A DNA stretch of 41,059 bases from Armatimonadota bacterium (GCA_030649165.1 JAUSGG010000011.1:1-41059); one strand, 5' to 3'. Shown: positions 31,383-40,643, numbered from the stretch's first letter. A program made the numbers and translations. The notes: generated by a model not told the origin, from the letters alone.

Positions 31383-32233
31383 TTGCGAGCCCTCCGGAAA
31401 CGCAGTCGGATGACGGTAGCGACGAGGTTCATCCCCAGCACGATGATCAACAGTGTCAGCGCCGTGCCCCACTGTATATGCGGCGGGGCGTCCGGGACTT
31501 GGGTGACGAGCACGTACAGGTGATACGGGAGAACCATTGCCTGGTCGAAGATCGATCGGGGCAGGGACGGGAGGTAGTACGCGGCGACCGTAAAAAGGAT
31601 AGGGGCGGTTTCCCCGGCCGCGCGGCTGACTCCGAGTATGATGCCGGTTATCATCCCCGGGACGGCATTAGGCAGAACTACGCGCTGTATGGTCTGCCAC
31701 TTTGTAGCGCCGAGCGCCAGACTGGCCTGCCGGAACGACTCAGGCACCGCGAGAAGCGCCTCCTCCGACGCGGTTATTATGACCGGCAGCACGAGCAGAG
31801 CAAGTGTGAGCGAACCGGCAAGAATGGAAGCTCCAAATTTAAGCGCGAGTACGAATAACCCCAGTCCGAACAAGCCGAAGACTATCGACGGCACACCCGC
31901 GAGGTTCACTATCGCCAGGCGCACCGCTCTGACAAATGGCCCCTGTTTCGCGTACTCCGTGAGGTAGATGGCGGCGAGGATTCCGACCGGGACCGAGAAC
32001 ACGAGAGTTCCGGTCATCAGATAGAGTGTGCCGACGATGGCCGGGAATACGCCGCCCTCGGTCATGTGGTTTCGGGGAGGAGAGGTGAAGAACTCCCATG
32101 TCATGCCAGCCCCCCCCCGTGATATAAGGAAGTACACTATTAAGATAACGGGCGCGACCACGACCAGGGCCGAGATGGCCAGCAGGCTGTAGATGAAGCG
32201 CTCGTAGATTCTTCGGCTTATCCCGGCGCTCAA
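31376..32233 (-). CDS. pstA: PstA, phosphate ABC transporter permease
   Basis: The 285-residue protein has six hydrophobic spans and the inner-membrane binding-protein-dependent permease domain. It contains [36 protein letters not shown] and the EAA-like loop [46 protein letters not shown]. The TTG start sits in a TTGA overlap with the pstC stop, 7 nt after GAGGAGGT, which indicates translational coupling. Its stop overlaps the start of pstB. Confidence 0.95.
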   Translation of the reverse strand: MSAGISRRIYERFIYSLLAISALVVVAPVILIVYFLISRGGAGMTWEFFTSPPRNHMTEGGVFPAIVGTLYLMTGTLVFSVPVGILAAIYLTEYAKQGPFVRAVRLAIVNLAGVPSIVFGLFGLGLFVLALKFGASILAGSLTLALLVLPVIITASEEALLAVPESFRQASLALGATKWQTIQRVVLPNAVPGMITGIILGVSRAAGETAPILFTVAAYYLPSLPRSIFDQAMVLPYHLYVLVTQVPDAPPHIQWGTALTLLIIVLGMNLVATVIRLRFRRARKW

Positions 32234-33150
32234 CGTCGCGACCTCCTCAAGGCTACATCAGCGGCCAAATTCACCGCGAAAGTGATGGCGAAGAGCACTA
32301 GCCCCATGGCAAACAACGCATGGTAATGCGCGGAACCCTGGACGGCCTCTCCCATCTCCGTGGCGATCGTGGCGGTTAGTGTGCGCACGGAGTCGAACAG
32401 CTTGGGCGGCAAGTGGAGGGCATTTCCCGTCACCATCATGACCGCCATGGTCTCGCCTATTGCCCTGCCGACCCCGAGCATTACGGCGGCGGTTATGCCG
32501 CTTTTGGCCGCGGGGACCAATGCCCCACTGATGGTCTGCCAGTGCGTGGCGCCGAGCGCGAGCGAGGCGTCCCGGTATTCCGAGGGGACCGCGACAATTG
32601 CGTCTTCCGAGATGGAGATGATGGTAGGCATCGCCATAAACGCCAACGTAATAGCTCCAGTGAGAGCAGTGAGCCCGGAGTCCAGGCTAAACAGTTCTTT
32701 GACCAACGGCGACAGGATCACGAGACCGATGAACCCGATCACGATGGACGGTATTCCCGCGAGAATCTCGACGGTCGGCTTCAATATCTCCCGCACAGAT
32801 CTGGGCGCTATCTCGGCTATGTAAATGGCGCAGCCGAGGCTGACCGGGAGGGCGATCAGAATCGCGACGGCGGTCACGAGGAGAGACCCGAGGATGATGG
32901 CCAGTATCCCGAATATCTCGTCCAGCGGGTACCAGTTTCGGCCCAACAGGAATTCCGTGACGCTCACGTATCTGAAGGTCGGGATGGCGTCCTTCAGCAG
33001 GAAGAGCATGATGAGCGCGACCGCGATCATTGCCACGGCGCCGTTTGCCGTGACGAAAAATCGGATCAGCGTTTCCTTCCGGGCGCGTTTTCTGGTGACG
33101 GCCCCGGCTGTTATTCTCGTCTCAGGAGGCCTTGTTGTCTGGGTGGCCAT
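32230..33150 (-). CDS. pstC: PstC, phosphate ABC transporter permease
   Basis: The 306-residue protein is the second permease. AVALIMLFLLKDAIPTFRYVSVTEFLLGRNWYP is a typical PstC N-terminal region; VEILAGIPSIVIGFIGLVIL and the EAA loop [45 protein letters not shown] follow. It starts at ATG 33150 and overlaps pstA by 4 bp. The 340-bp gap to pstS contains fold-back elements. Confidence 0.95.
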   Translation of the reverse strand: MATQTTRPPETRITAGAVTRKRARKETLIRFFVTANGAVAMIAVALIMLFLLKDAIPTFRYVSVTEFLLGRNWYPLDEIFGILAIILGSLLVTAVAILIALPVSLGCAIYIAEIAPRSVREILKPTVEILAGIPSIVIGFIGLVILSPLVKELFSLDSGLTALTGAITLAFMAMPTIISISEDAIVAVPSEYRDASLALGATHWQTISGALVPAAKSGITAAVMLGVGRAIGETMAVMMVTGNALHLPPKLFDSVRTLTATIATEMGEAVQGSAHYHALFAMGLVLFAITFAVNLAADVALRRSRR

Positions 33151-33225
33151 TTGGCGATATGCTCCGTGCTTTTGCCCGGTGTCCTTCGGCAGCGTCGCTG
33201 CCGCTCTGCTACCGACGGATCGAGG

Positions 33226-33302
33226 TTTCGGGATTTCCGGGTTGGGATGCGAGGTTCTTCTTTATCCTCGCAGGTATGACGCCCAACCCTCAAATCCCGA
33301 AA
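33226..33302. repeat. Nested fold-back element between pstS and pstC
   Basis: The outer arms (33226-33246 and 33282-33302) are 21 bp with two mismatches. They enclose an inner perfect stem TGCGAGG (33248-33254) and CCTCGCA (33266-33272). In a transcript this would form a long two-part stem-loop that could pause or protect RNA and so favour pstS over pstCAB. Confidence 0.75.
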
Positions 33303-33340
33303 CACCAGGGTCTGCTTTTGGACCAAGGCCCCGGAAAAAG

Positions 33341-33437
33341 CAGATTCCTCGTTCCTCGGAATGACGCCGTGTGTGGCCTTCTTGAGGCCATGGGCGCGGC
33401 TGACAAAGCAGATTCTTCGTTCCTCAGAATGACGTCA
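33341..33437. repeat. Two copies of the dispersed GAATGACG core
   Basis: CAGATTCCTCGTTCCTCGGA (33341-33360, continuing to ATGACG) and CAGATTCTTCGTTCCTCAGA (33409-33428, continuing to ATGACGTCA) match the inverse of the core in the repeats at 73-211, 37941-38024 and 40920-41058. They are 68 bp apart. Confidence 0.8.
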
Positions 33438-33490
33438 TACGCGGTCCTTTTCGACGCCATCTCAACTCCCACTTTCGTTGGGTTTGCCTG

Positions 33491-34366
33491 TTATTTCACT
33501 TTCTTGAGCGGGACGAATTCCTGGTCTGCTACTATCTTCTGGCCCGCTTCGCTCAGCGCAAAATCGACGAACTCCTTCACGCTGCCTGCCGGCTCCTTGG
33601 CGGTGTATAGATATAGCTTCCTTGAGATCGGGTATTCGCCGGAGGCGGCGGTCTTTTCGGTGGGAGAAACGTACGGCCCCGTGGAAGTATTAGCGACCGC
33701 CACCGCTTTGTGCTTTGCTCGGTCGAGCCAGCCGAGTCCGAAATAGCCTATGGCTCCGACGTTGCCGGCAACCTCATCGCCGACTGTCTGAGAAGACGGA
33801 AGCATAAGGACGTTCGGCGCGAACTGTTCGCGTCCTTTCGCGTTGCCCTTCCGCAATACGTGTTCGAGGAAGTACACGTGAGTGCCGCTGTTCTTCTCTC
33901 TGGAAAGCGCGACTATTCGCCGGTTGGGCCCGCCGACCTGCGACCAGTTGGTGATCTTTCCGGTGTAGATGCCGGACAATTGGTCGATTGTGAGCTTGCC
34001 CACAGGGTTTTTTGGGTTTACGGCAACAACTATCGCGTCTATCGCGACGGGGAATTCCTTGGGGTCGCGCCCGGCCTTCTTCGCTTGATCGATCTCCTCT
34101 TGCTTCATCTCACGTGAGGCGGTCGCAATGTCCGTTGTGCCGTTGATCAGCGCCGCAATGCCTGTCCCGGATCCGCCGCCCGTAACGGCCACACGGATGG
34201 TGAGGTTTTGTTTCATGAACTCCTCCGCCCACGCCTGGGCGAGAGAGACCATGGTGTCCGATCCTTTGACTTGCACCCCGCTGGATGGTCGCCCGGCCCG
34301 TCGCGCACAGCCCGATATGACAAACGCCGCCAAAACACAGCACAGCACAGCGATTTTCAAACGCAT
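33491..34366 (-). CDS. pstS: PstS, phosphate-binding lipoprotein
   Basis: From ATG 34366 (6 nt after AGGAGG) the protein has 291 residues. An ATG two codons earlier directly abuts the ribosome site, and still longer frames are not supported. The N-terminus AVLCCVLAAFVISGC is a lipoprotein signal with lipobox ISGC. The PBP-like domain contains VQVKGSDTMVSLAQAWAEEF, VTGGGSGTGIAALINGTTDIATASREM, AIVVAVNPKNPVGKLTIDQLSGIYTGKITNW and SREKNSGTHVYFLEHVL, the phosphate-binding PstS signature. It captures phosphate outside the inner membrane for PstCAB. Confidence 0.95.
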   Translation of the reverse strand: MRLKIAVLCCVLAAFVISGCARRAGRPSSGVQVKGSDTMVSLAQAWAEEFMKQNLTIRVAVTGGGSGTGIAALINGTTDIATASREMKQEEIDQAKKAGRDPKEFPVAIDAIVVAVNPKNPVGKLTIDQLSGIYTGKITNWSQVGGPNRRIVALSREKNSGTHVYFLEHVLRKGNAKGREQFAPNVLMLPSSQTVGDEVAGNVGAIGYFGLGWLDRAKHKAVAVANTSTGPYVSPTEKTAASGEYPISRKLYLYTAKEPAGSVKEFVDFALSEAGQKIVADQEFVPLKKVK

Positions 34367-34410
34367 CTTCATCCTCCTTTTCGCGGTATCAACCGCCGTC
34401 GAGTTCCGTT

Positions 34411-34440
34411 TCGGGCGCGATGGCGGCATATCGCGCCCGA
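34411..34440. promoter_or_regulatory. Inverted repeat in the pstS upstream region
   Basis: TCGGGCGCGAT (34411-34421) and ATCGCGCCCGA (34430-34440) are perfect 11-bp arms around an 8-nt spacer. They lie 45-75 bp upstream of the pstS start, so they could be an operator or a leader hairpin controlling phosphate genes. The sequence does not resemble an enterobacterial Pho box. Confidence 0.6.
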
Positions 34441-34465
34441 TCAGCTTTGCAGCCGCCATGAACAG

Positions 34466-34493
34466 CTTAACCGGCAATTCTTACCGCAAGATT
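34466..34493. promoter_or_regulatory. Adjacent 14-bp direct repeats upstream of pstS
   Basis: CTTAACCGGCAATT (34466-34479) and CTTACCGCAAGATT (34480-34493) are an imperfect tandem pair about 100 bp upstream of the pstS start. Tandem direct repeats at this distance are the usual form of PhoB/PhoP-type sites, although the sequence differs from known Pho boxes. Confidence 0.3.
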
Positions 34494-34662
34494 ACAGGAA
34501 GCTTGCCATAGCCTTATAAACAAAACGTGGTCTGCTTGAAACGGGCGGGCGGACACGTGGGGCCCTCCAATGGACGGGACGGACGAAGTGGACGGGATGG
34601 ACACGAAACGCCTGCCGATCAAACGGGGTCACGGCGAACCGTGCCCTTGAGAACGGTTCAGG

Positions 34663-37263
34663 TCAGTCTGAGGTCTTTTCCGAAAACCCGGACGCGGAAC
34701 CGACATTGAGGATACGCTTCCCTCTGTAATCAGAGCCGGTTCCCCCAGCCTGGAAGGCGTAAACCATCTTACCTTTCTTGTCGATTCGGATGACAAGAGC
34801 CGAGCCGTCGGTCTTGATTCTCCCATTCTCAAATGAGAGCAGGCTGCCGGGTTTGCTCGAAATGACAATCGCGTCGAAACCGTAGTCGGTCGCAACTCTG
34901 ACGCCCACGGCATCCTTGTCTTCCGTTACCGCATCCATCTTGAGCGCTGTCGTAGTGATCTCCGGAGCCTTAGCTCCCTTGAACGGAAGTATCAACGTGT
35001 CGAAAGTTGCCGGCAGAGCCTGTTGTTTCCTGTATCGGACGGACTTGGTCGGGACAAGCGAGCCGACCAGGGCGATGGACGAGTCAAGTATCTCCGGCTG
35101 CGCCGATTGGTCCACGAGCCGGATTAGCGCGTTGCCGCCGCTGGGATAAGTGGAGAGAACCGAGCCGGAAACGACTTTGGGATTCGCGTCAGCGCTGAAG
35201 TGGAAGTTGAAGTCCAATTTGTGGTTTCCGGTTCCGATAACGGCATCGTGTATCAGCCAGTAGTCGGGCGCTCCGGCTATCGGTTTTAGAAAGACTATCT
35301 GCCTGCGGTGTGTGATCCCGGTATAAGTGTCGCATTGGCCATCCACGAAATCGGCTCCCGTCGCCGACACCCAAGCCTTCTCCGTTCCGCTAATCTGTGA
35401 CTGGTCCTTCTCATCCACACAGATCGTGCTGTGGGCGGAGGTGGGGTGAACCTGATCCTCCTTCGGCGTTCCGTAACTCGGCATACCGGGGTCGGTCAAA
35501 ATCTCCCGACCATACGCGTACATCGTGACTTCTAGCTGGTCGGGATGTCCGTGTCCGCGCGTGGTTGAGCACTTGAAGAACATCTGTCGCGCGTCTTCAT
35601 ATGGCTTTGTGTCCCAGGCGGTGCGCATTATATACCATCCGCCGTCAGAGAATGCCCTTGACGCCCGCGACGGCATAGCTCCCTGTTTGCCCTGCGTTTT
35701 GATATACAGCAAATCGGGCTTGTTGAAGAGCTTCAGATAGTCATCAGGTACGACCACCGCGTTCTTCGCCAAAGGGGAATCCCGATGGCAGTCGCCGATC
35801 GTAGGGTTTGAACTGTCAGGGTAGTTCATCCACGCCATACAGTCGTAGATGCGCGACATCTTCTGTTCGGACTCAGCGGAAATGGTCACGCCGGCATTCT
35901 TTATGCTGACATACGTCCCGAACAACTGGCTCGTCGCAAAGGGCATATACATCGTGCTGTCTTCGATTTCCTTGCCCGACGGATGGAAGTCCCTGGACAG
36001 GCTCAACTCGAATGCGGACTTCGAATCCATCAGCCACTCTTTCTGCTGCCGGAACTCCGGGAACATAAGCGCGGTTTCATGGAGGCTGCCGTTCACGTTG
36101 GTCAGCCAGTTCCCCCCAAGCTCAGGCGCTATAGCGCATAAGAAGTTAAGGTTCTCCCACTCCGAGTACAGCAGGTTGATCTTCATATCTCGGTTGAAGG
36201 CGGAATCTTTGGCGGTAAACATGTAACCTATCATTGGGCCGAAGACGGCTGTTCGGGCGCTGACGTTGAGCCCGGCCCAGCCCGGCACGATGTCGCCGTC
36301 CTGTCCCCTGTGGACTCCGGGGCATGGCAAGTCCTGGAGCCAATCACGGAGAAGAGCGGCAAGTTGCTTTGCATATACCTCGTCGCCCGTTTTGGCGTAG
36401 GCGGTTGCGATCAGGGCGAAAACCGTGGACCCGCCCGGGGGGAGGCCAATGGCCCCACTCGAGGTCTCCGCTCTCCGTTGTAACCAATCCCAGTCAGCGC
36501 TGGTGAACTTACGGCCTTCGATGGTGTTCTTCATCCACGGTCTGATGGTATCCGCCAGCCACTGTTCTATCTTACCCTTTGGCTCAGGCTTGGAGTAATG
36601 ACCGATGATCGCGTCACAGGCGGCGTCCCACTGCTGGGCGTCAACCGCTTTCCAAAAATCTTGCAGGCCGTCGGCGTCCCTTCTGAACTCAGTGCAAAAT
36701 GTCTTCATCAGCTCCGGCCCGGACTTGAGAAGGCGCCGCTTGAATATCTTGACCTTTCCGACGCGGGAGCCGACACCGTCTTTGTTGACTCCCAGGTCGA
36801 AATGCAGCCAGCGTACAGGGACATTGTCCAGAGTGAACGAGTCGGCAACATCCGCCGGGTCTTTCGTGTAGACGGTCTTCCAGGGGCCCTCCGCGCTTTT
36901 GGTAGAGATGCTGACCGTAAGGCTGTTCGGCACGCGCTTGATTTCTCCGTACACGGGTGCGGTCGTGTTTACGAATATGATCTGTCCGAGCAGGCGCTCC
37001 CTGCCCAGGTCGATGGTGAACTCCTCGCGCTGCTCGATACCGTCGGCGAAAATGCACCCGTCTTCGTCTTTGCTGTGGTCCAGAATCCGCTTGATATCGA
37101 GGCCGGGTAGTGTCTTGCACGGCGAAGTGATCGACGCGCCTTCTTTGGATGTGGCCCAGTCGAAATAGTATTCCGAAAGCTGGCCCGCGGCCGTTGCTCC
37201 CGTGATAAGGGCGACAATCAGCGGAACAGCCGCAAGAGCAAGGATGCAGGGTCTCGTTTTCAT
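34663..37263 (-). CDS. Secreted heparinase II/III-like polysaccharide lyase, copy A
   Basis: From ATG 37263 the protein has about 866 residues. A signal peptide (ILALAAVPLIVALITGATAA) leads to a discoidin-like domain (about residues 60-165, with EEFTIDLGRERLLGQIIFV and VRWLHFDLGVNKDGVGSRVGKVKIFKR). A helical (alpha/alpha) domain follows to about residue 500. A heparinase II/III beta domain comes last, with TTRGHGHPDQLEVTMYAYGREILTDPGMPSYG near residues 565-600. Such lyases cut uronate-containing polysaccharides outside the cytoplasm. GGAG lies 11 nt upstream of the start. It is a full-length paralogue of the gene at 38034-40643. The substrate is unknown. Confidence 0.85.
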   Translation of the reverse strand: MKTRPCILALAAVPLIVALITGATAAGQLSEYYFDWATSKEGASITSPCKTLPGLDIKRILDHSKDEDGCIFADGIEQREEFTIDLGRERLLGQIIFVNTTAPVYGEIKRVPNSLTVSISTKSAEGPWKTVYTKDPADVADSFTLDNVPVRWLHFDLGVNKDGVGSRVGKVKIFKRRLLKSGPELMKTFCTEFRRDADGLQDFWKAVDAQQWDAACDAIIGHYSKPEPKGKIEQWLADTIRPWMKNTIEGRKFTSADWDWLQRRAETSSGAIGLPPGGSTVFALIATAYAKTGDEVYAKQLAALLRDWLQDLPCPGVHRGQDGDIVPGWAGLNVSARTAVFGPMIGYMFTAKDSAFNRDMKINLLYSEWENLNFLCAIAPELGGNWLTNVNGSLHETALMFPEFRQQKEWLMDSKSAFELSLSRDFHPSGKEIEDSTMYMPFATSQLFGTYVSIKNAGVTISAESEQKMSRIYDCMAWMNYPDSSNPTIGDCHRDSPLAKNAVVVPDDYLKLFNKPDLLYIKTQGKQGAMPSRASRAFSDGGWYIMRTAWDTKPYEDARQMFFKCSTTRGHGHPDQLEVTMYAYGREILTDPGMPSYGTPKEDQVHPTSAHSTICVDEKDQSQISGTEKAWVSATGADFVDGQCDTYTGITHRRQIVFLKPIAGAPDYWLIHDAVIGTGNHKLDFNFHFSADANPKVVSGSVLSTYPSGGNALIRLVDQSAQPEILDSSIALVGSLVPTKSVRYRKQQALPATFDTLILPFKGAKAPEITTTALKMDAVTEDKDAVGVRVATDYGFDAIVISSKPGSLLSFENGRIKTDGSALVIRIDKKGKMVYAFQAGGTGSDYRGKRILNVGSASGFSEKTSD

Positions 37264-37426
37264 TGCTCTGCCAACTCCTTTTGCGCCGTGGCGCAGCGCG
37301 TGATGTTTCAGTGTAGAGTTAGGCGAGGGTAAGGGAGATTCCTTGCAGGGATCGTTACCGGCTTGGATCTGTGTGATATAGTACGCTGGAGCAATCAGAT
37401 GGAACCCGGACCGGATTATCTTCCGC

Positions 37427-37687
37427 GTGTATGCGGTTAAACGGATGTTTGAGCGTGGTGTCAGCGCAGATGAGGTCAGACAGGCGCTGGCTTCTGGAGA
37501 AGTCATAGAGGATTATCCTAATGATCTGCCATATCCCAGTCGGCTCATATTGGGGTGGCGCGGGGCACGCCCAATTCATGTTGTTGCCGCGCACGACCGA
37601 GTTGAGGACCAAACGATAGTTATTACTGTATATGAACCTGATGCAAATCTGTGGGAATCGGGTTTTCGAAGGAGGAGACGGACGTGA
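37427..37687 (+). CDS. DUF4258 protein (toxin-like)
   Basis: The protein (86 residues, GTG start) matches DUF4258: KRMFERGVSADEVRQALASGEVIEDYPNDLPYPSRLILGW, RPIHVVAAHD, TIVITVYEPDANLWESGFRRRR. Such proteins pair with YgiT-type or HTH antitoxins in type II toxin-antitoxin loci. Sequence before the GTG (RIIFRVYAV in this frame) also looks like the family, where a His is usual instead of the Tyr, but no start codon is available before the stop at 37379, so the true start is uncertain and the N-terminus may be damaged. The GTGA stop overlaps the start of the YgiT-type gene. It is absent from the second copy of the unit. Confidence 0.7.
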   Translation: MYAVKRMFERGVSADEVRQALASGEVIEDYPNDLPYPSRLILGWRGARPIHVVAAHDRVEDQTIVITVYEPDANLWESGFRRRRRT

Positions 37688-37911
37688 AGTGTGTGGTTTG
37701 CAAGCAGGGAGAAACGCTGCTTGGAAAAGCTACAGTCACACTCGACCGCGACAACCTGACGCTGGTCGTTAAGGGAGCGCCGGCACAGGTATGCTCGAAC
37801 TGCGGTGAAGAGTATTTGGACGAAGAGATCGTTGCTGAGCTGCTGGGAACGGCTGAGGAAGAAGCGCGCGCGGGAACGCAGGTAGATGTGCGGGAATACC
37901 GGGCCGCCTAG
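37684..37911 (+). CDS. YgiT/MqsA-type zinc-finger antitoxin
   Basis: From GTG 37684 (8 nt after GGAGG) the protein has 75 residues. KCVVCKQGETLLGKATVTLDR and PAQVCSNCGEEYLDEEIVAELL are the paired CxxC motifs of the YgiT-type zinc finger, N-terminal domain of MqsA-like antitoxins. The C-terminal DNA-binding HTH seen in MqsA is absent. The GTGA overlap with the DUF4258 gene shows coupled translation. A truncated copy lies at 40804-40962. Confidence 0.85.
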   Translation: MKCVVCKQGETLLGKATVTLDRDNLTLVVKGAPAQVCSNCGEEYLDEEIVAELLGTAEEEARAGTQVDVREYRAA

Positions 37912-38033
37912 GCGCGCGACCAGCCCCGATCCATCGGGGCCAGCGAAGGATCTACTCACGTAACGTGGTTAGATTCTTCACTTCGTTCAGAATGACGATC
38001 TTCCAAACGTTTTTCGTGAATAATGCGGGCTGG
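37912..38033 (-). repeat. Hairpin and diverged inverted repeat copy
   Basis: A short hairpin CCCCGATCCATCGGGG (37924-37939) follows the antitoxin gene and might terminate it. From about 37941 to 38024 the minus strand matches parts of the 139-bp repeat (CATTATTCACGAA, CGTCATTCTGAACGAAG, GATCCTTCGCTGG), though the arrangement is shorter and diverged. The repeat sits at the boundary of the two duplicated units. Confidence 0.75.
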
Positions 38034-40643
38034 TTACGGATCCCCCTGCTTTTCGCGGAACCCGGCTCCGGCCTCTACGTTAAGAATCCGTTTCCCCCGG
38101 TAATCCGCGTGCGTCCCACCCGCCTGGAACGCATAGACCATCTTGCCCTTCTTATCCACCCGGATAACAAGAGCCGAGCCGTCGGTCTTGATTCTGCCGT
38201 TTTCAAACGACAGCGCGCTGCCCGGTTTGGTGGACATTACGATCGCGTCGAAACCGTAGTCCGTAGCCACCCTGACGCCGATTGCATCCTTATCCGCGGA
38301 CTCGGGATCCATCTTGAGTAGTTTCGTGGCGACAGCCGGGGCCTTTGCGCCCTTGTAGGGCAATATGACCGTGTCAAATGTGGTGGGAGGGGCCTGCTCT
38401 TTCCTGTAACGCACTGTTTTGGTCGGCGTGACGGACGTGAGCACGGCGATCGAGGAGTCAACTATTTCGGGTTTTACGGACTGATCCACAAGCCTGATCA
38501 GCGCGTTGCCTCCGCTGGGGTAGGTCGTGCAGACGGACCCGGAGACGAGTTTTGGTTTTGCCCCTTCGCTCAAATGGAAATTCAGGTCGAGCTTGCGGTT
38601 TCCGACGCCGGTGATGTCGTCGTGTATGAGCCAGTAGTCGGGCGCGCCCCCTACGGGTTTGAGGAAGATTATCTGCCGGCGCTGGTAGAGTTCCTTGTAG
38701 CCCTGGAACTCGCCGTCCACAAAATCGGCGCCTGTTGCGGAAACCCATGCCTTCTCCGTGCCGCCGGCGACAGACTGGTCCTTCTCGTCAACGCAGATTG
38801 TGCTGTGCGCGGAGGTCGGGACCACGTTCGCTTCCCACGGCGTCCCGTAGCTGGCCATACCGGGATCGGTGATGATCTCCCTGCCATACGCGTACACCGT
38901 GACCTCAAGCTGGTCCGGGTGTCCGTGTCCGCGCGTCGTTGCGCACTTGAAGAACATCTGCCGCGCATCTTCGTAAGGCTTCGTGTCCCAGGCGGTCCTC
39001 ATTATGTACCAGCCGCCGTCGGAGAACGCCCTCGACGCCTGGGCGGGCATTGTTCCCTGTTTACCCTGAGTGTTGATGTAGACCAGATCGGGCCGGTCGA
39101 ACAGATCCAGGTAACCGGCGGGGAGAACGCCACCCTCCTTAATAAGCTGGACTTCGCGGTGGGCGTCGCCGATTGCGGGCAGCGATCTGTCGGGGTAGTG
39201 CATCCACGCCAGGCAGTCGTACAACCTCGCCATTCGCTCCTCCGCCTCCGGCGCCAAAGCGACCTTCGCCTTTCTCATATTCGAGTAACTCCAGAGCAAC
39301 TGCCCGGAGGCGATGGGCACGTACATCGTCGAGTCTTCCTTCTCCTTGCCTGACGGGTGGACGTCCCTGGACATACTCAGCTCGAACGTAGACTTCGAGT
39401 CTTCCAGCCACTGCTTCTGCTGGACCATTTCCGGGAAGCCGATCGCCGCCTCGAATTGGTTCGCGTTGACGTTGGTCAGCCAGTTGCCGCCGAGCTCCGG
39501 CGAGATGGTGTGAAGAAATGTGCAGTGCTCCCATACGGAGTAGAGCAGGTTGATCTTGAGGTCTCTATCGAAGCCTTCCTTGGCGGGGAACACCACCCGG
39601 ACCATCCGCCCGAACGATGACGCCCGGTTGCTGGCGTTGAGCCCGGCCCAGCCGGATACGATGTCGCCGTCCTGCCCTCGATGCGCGCCTGGGCATGGAA
39701 GGTCCTGCAGCCAGTCGCGAAGCAGCGCCGCAAGCTGCTTTATGTACGGCGTCTCGCCGGTGGCCGCGTAAGCCGAGGTAAGCAGGTGGAGAATAGTGTA
39801 ACCGCCGGGACGTATGCCAAGCGGTGAGTGCGGACATTCGGATTTGAGCTGAAACCAGTCCCAATCGGCGCTGTCGAACTTGTAGACGCAGTCTTCACCG
39901 CCTTCGACGTTCTGCATCCATGCCTTCACGCGCGGGCTCGCGTCTCCCCTTGGCTCCGGCTCGGCGTGCGAATAATGCTCTATTATCGCGTCGCACGCGG
40001 CGTCCCACTGCCGGGCATCCACGGCTTTCCAGAAATCGCCCAGACCCTCGGCATCGCGACGGAACTCCTTGTGGAAGGTCTTCATCAACTCCGGCCCGGG
40101 CTTCAGAAGGTATCGTTTGAATATCTTGACCTTGGAGACCCGCGAGCCGACGCCGTCCTTGTTCACCCCCAGGTCGAAATGCAGCCAGCGGGCGGGAACG
40201 TTGTCGAGCGCGAATGTATCCACCACATCAGCCGGGTCCCTCGTGTACACGGTCTTCCACGGCCCCTGCGCGCTCTCGTTGGAGATGCCGACGGTAACGC
40301 TGTTCGGCTTTCGCTTCAACTCGCCTTCGTATACGGTCGAGGTGGTAGTGATGAACATGATCTGCCCGAGTTGGCGCTCCTTGCCCAGATCGATCGTGAA
40401 CTCCTCCCGCTGCTCGATTCCGTCGGCGAATATGCAGCCGTCCTCGCCTTTAACCGGGTCCAGTATCTTCTGAATACCCAGCCCGGGGATCGTCGTGCAG
40501 GGTGAAGCGATAGACGCCCCCTCCGTCGATCTGGCCCAGTCGATGTAATACTCGGTCAACTGGCCCGTGGCTTCCGCTCCCGTTACAAAGGCGAGAGTCA
40601 ACAGAACGGCCGCGAGAGCGAGGATGCGGGGTCTCGTTTTCAT
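38034..40643 (-). CDS. Secreted heparinase II/III-like polysaccharide lyase, copy B
   Basis: The 869-residue protein has the same layout as copy A: signal peptide (ILALAAVLLTLAFVTGAEA), discoidin-like domain with EEFTIDLGKERQLGQIMFI, alpha/alpha domain with LAALLRDWLQDLPCPGAHRGQDGD, and heparinase II/III domain with TTRGHGHPDQLEVTVYAYGREIITDPG near residues 565-600. Long identical stretches across both proteins, and similar upstream regions, show recent duplication, but divergence is widespread, so both may be functional and specialised. The substrate is probably an acidic polysaccharide. Confidence 0.85.
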   Translation of the reverse strand: MKTRPRILALAAVLLTLAFVTGAEATGQLTEYYIDWARSTEGASIASPCTTIPGLGIQKILDPVKGEDGCIFADGIEQREEFTIDLGKERQLGQIMFITTTSTVYEGELKRKPNSVTVGISNESAQGPWKTVYTRDPADVVDTFALDNVPARWLHFDLGVNKDGVGSRVSKVKIFKRYLLKPGPELMKTFHKEFRRDAEGLGDFWKAVDARQWDAACDAIIEHYSHAEPEPRGDASPRVKAWMQNVEGGEDCVYKFDSADWDWFQLKSECPHSPLGIRPGGYTILHLLTSAYAATGETPYIKQLAALLRDWLQDLPCPGAHRGQDGDIVSGWAGLNASNRASSFGRMVRVVFPAKEGFDRDLKINLLYSVWEHCTFLHTISPELGGNWLTNVNANQFEAAIGFPEMVQQKQWLEDSKSTFELSMSRDVHPSGKEKEDSTMYVPIASGQLLWSYSNMRKAKVALAPEAEERMARLYDCLAWMHYPDRSLPAIGDAHREVQLIKEGGVLPAGYLDLFDRPDLVYINTQGKQGTMPAQASRAFSDGGWYIMRTAWDTKPYEDARQMFFKCATTRGHGHPDQLEVTVYAYGREIITDPGMASYGTPWEANVVPTSAHSTICVDEKDQSVAGGTEKAWVSATGADFVDGEFQGYKELYQRRQIIFLKPVGGAPDYWLIHDDITGVGNRKLDLNFHLSEGAKPKLVSGSVCTTYPSGGNALIRLVDQSVKPEIVDSSIAVLTSVTPTKTVRYRKEQAPPTTFDTVILPYKGAKAPAVATKLLKMDPESADKDAIGVRVATDYGFDAIVMSTKPGSALSFENGRIKTDGSALVIRVDKKGKMVYAFQAGGTHADYRGKRILNVEAGAGFREKQGDP

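Larger units (their letters stand above)
33151..33490. other. pstS-pstC intergenic region with repeat elements
   Basis: No gene is visible in these 340 bp. A nested fold-back element lies at 33226-33302, and two GATTCNTCGTTCCTCNGAATGACG copies of the dispersed core follow at 33341-33366 and 33409-33437. If transcribed in the pst operon, the structures lie between the binding-protein gene and the permease genes. Confidence 0.6.

Noticed and set aside
31383-31472. Longer pstB with 30 extra N-terminal residues
   Set aside because: The extension overlaps the pstA coding region, and a good GGAGG site points to GTG 31382.
32413-33279. 288-codon frame antisense to pstC
   Set aside because: His/Arg/Asp-rich sequence antisense to a clear PstC gene.
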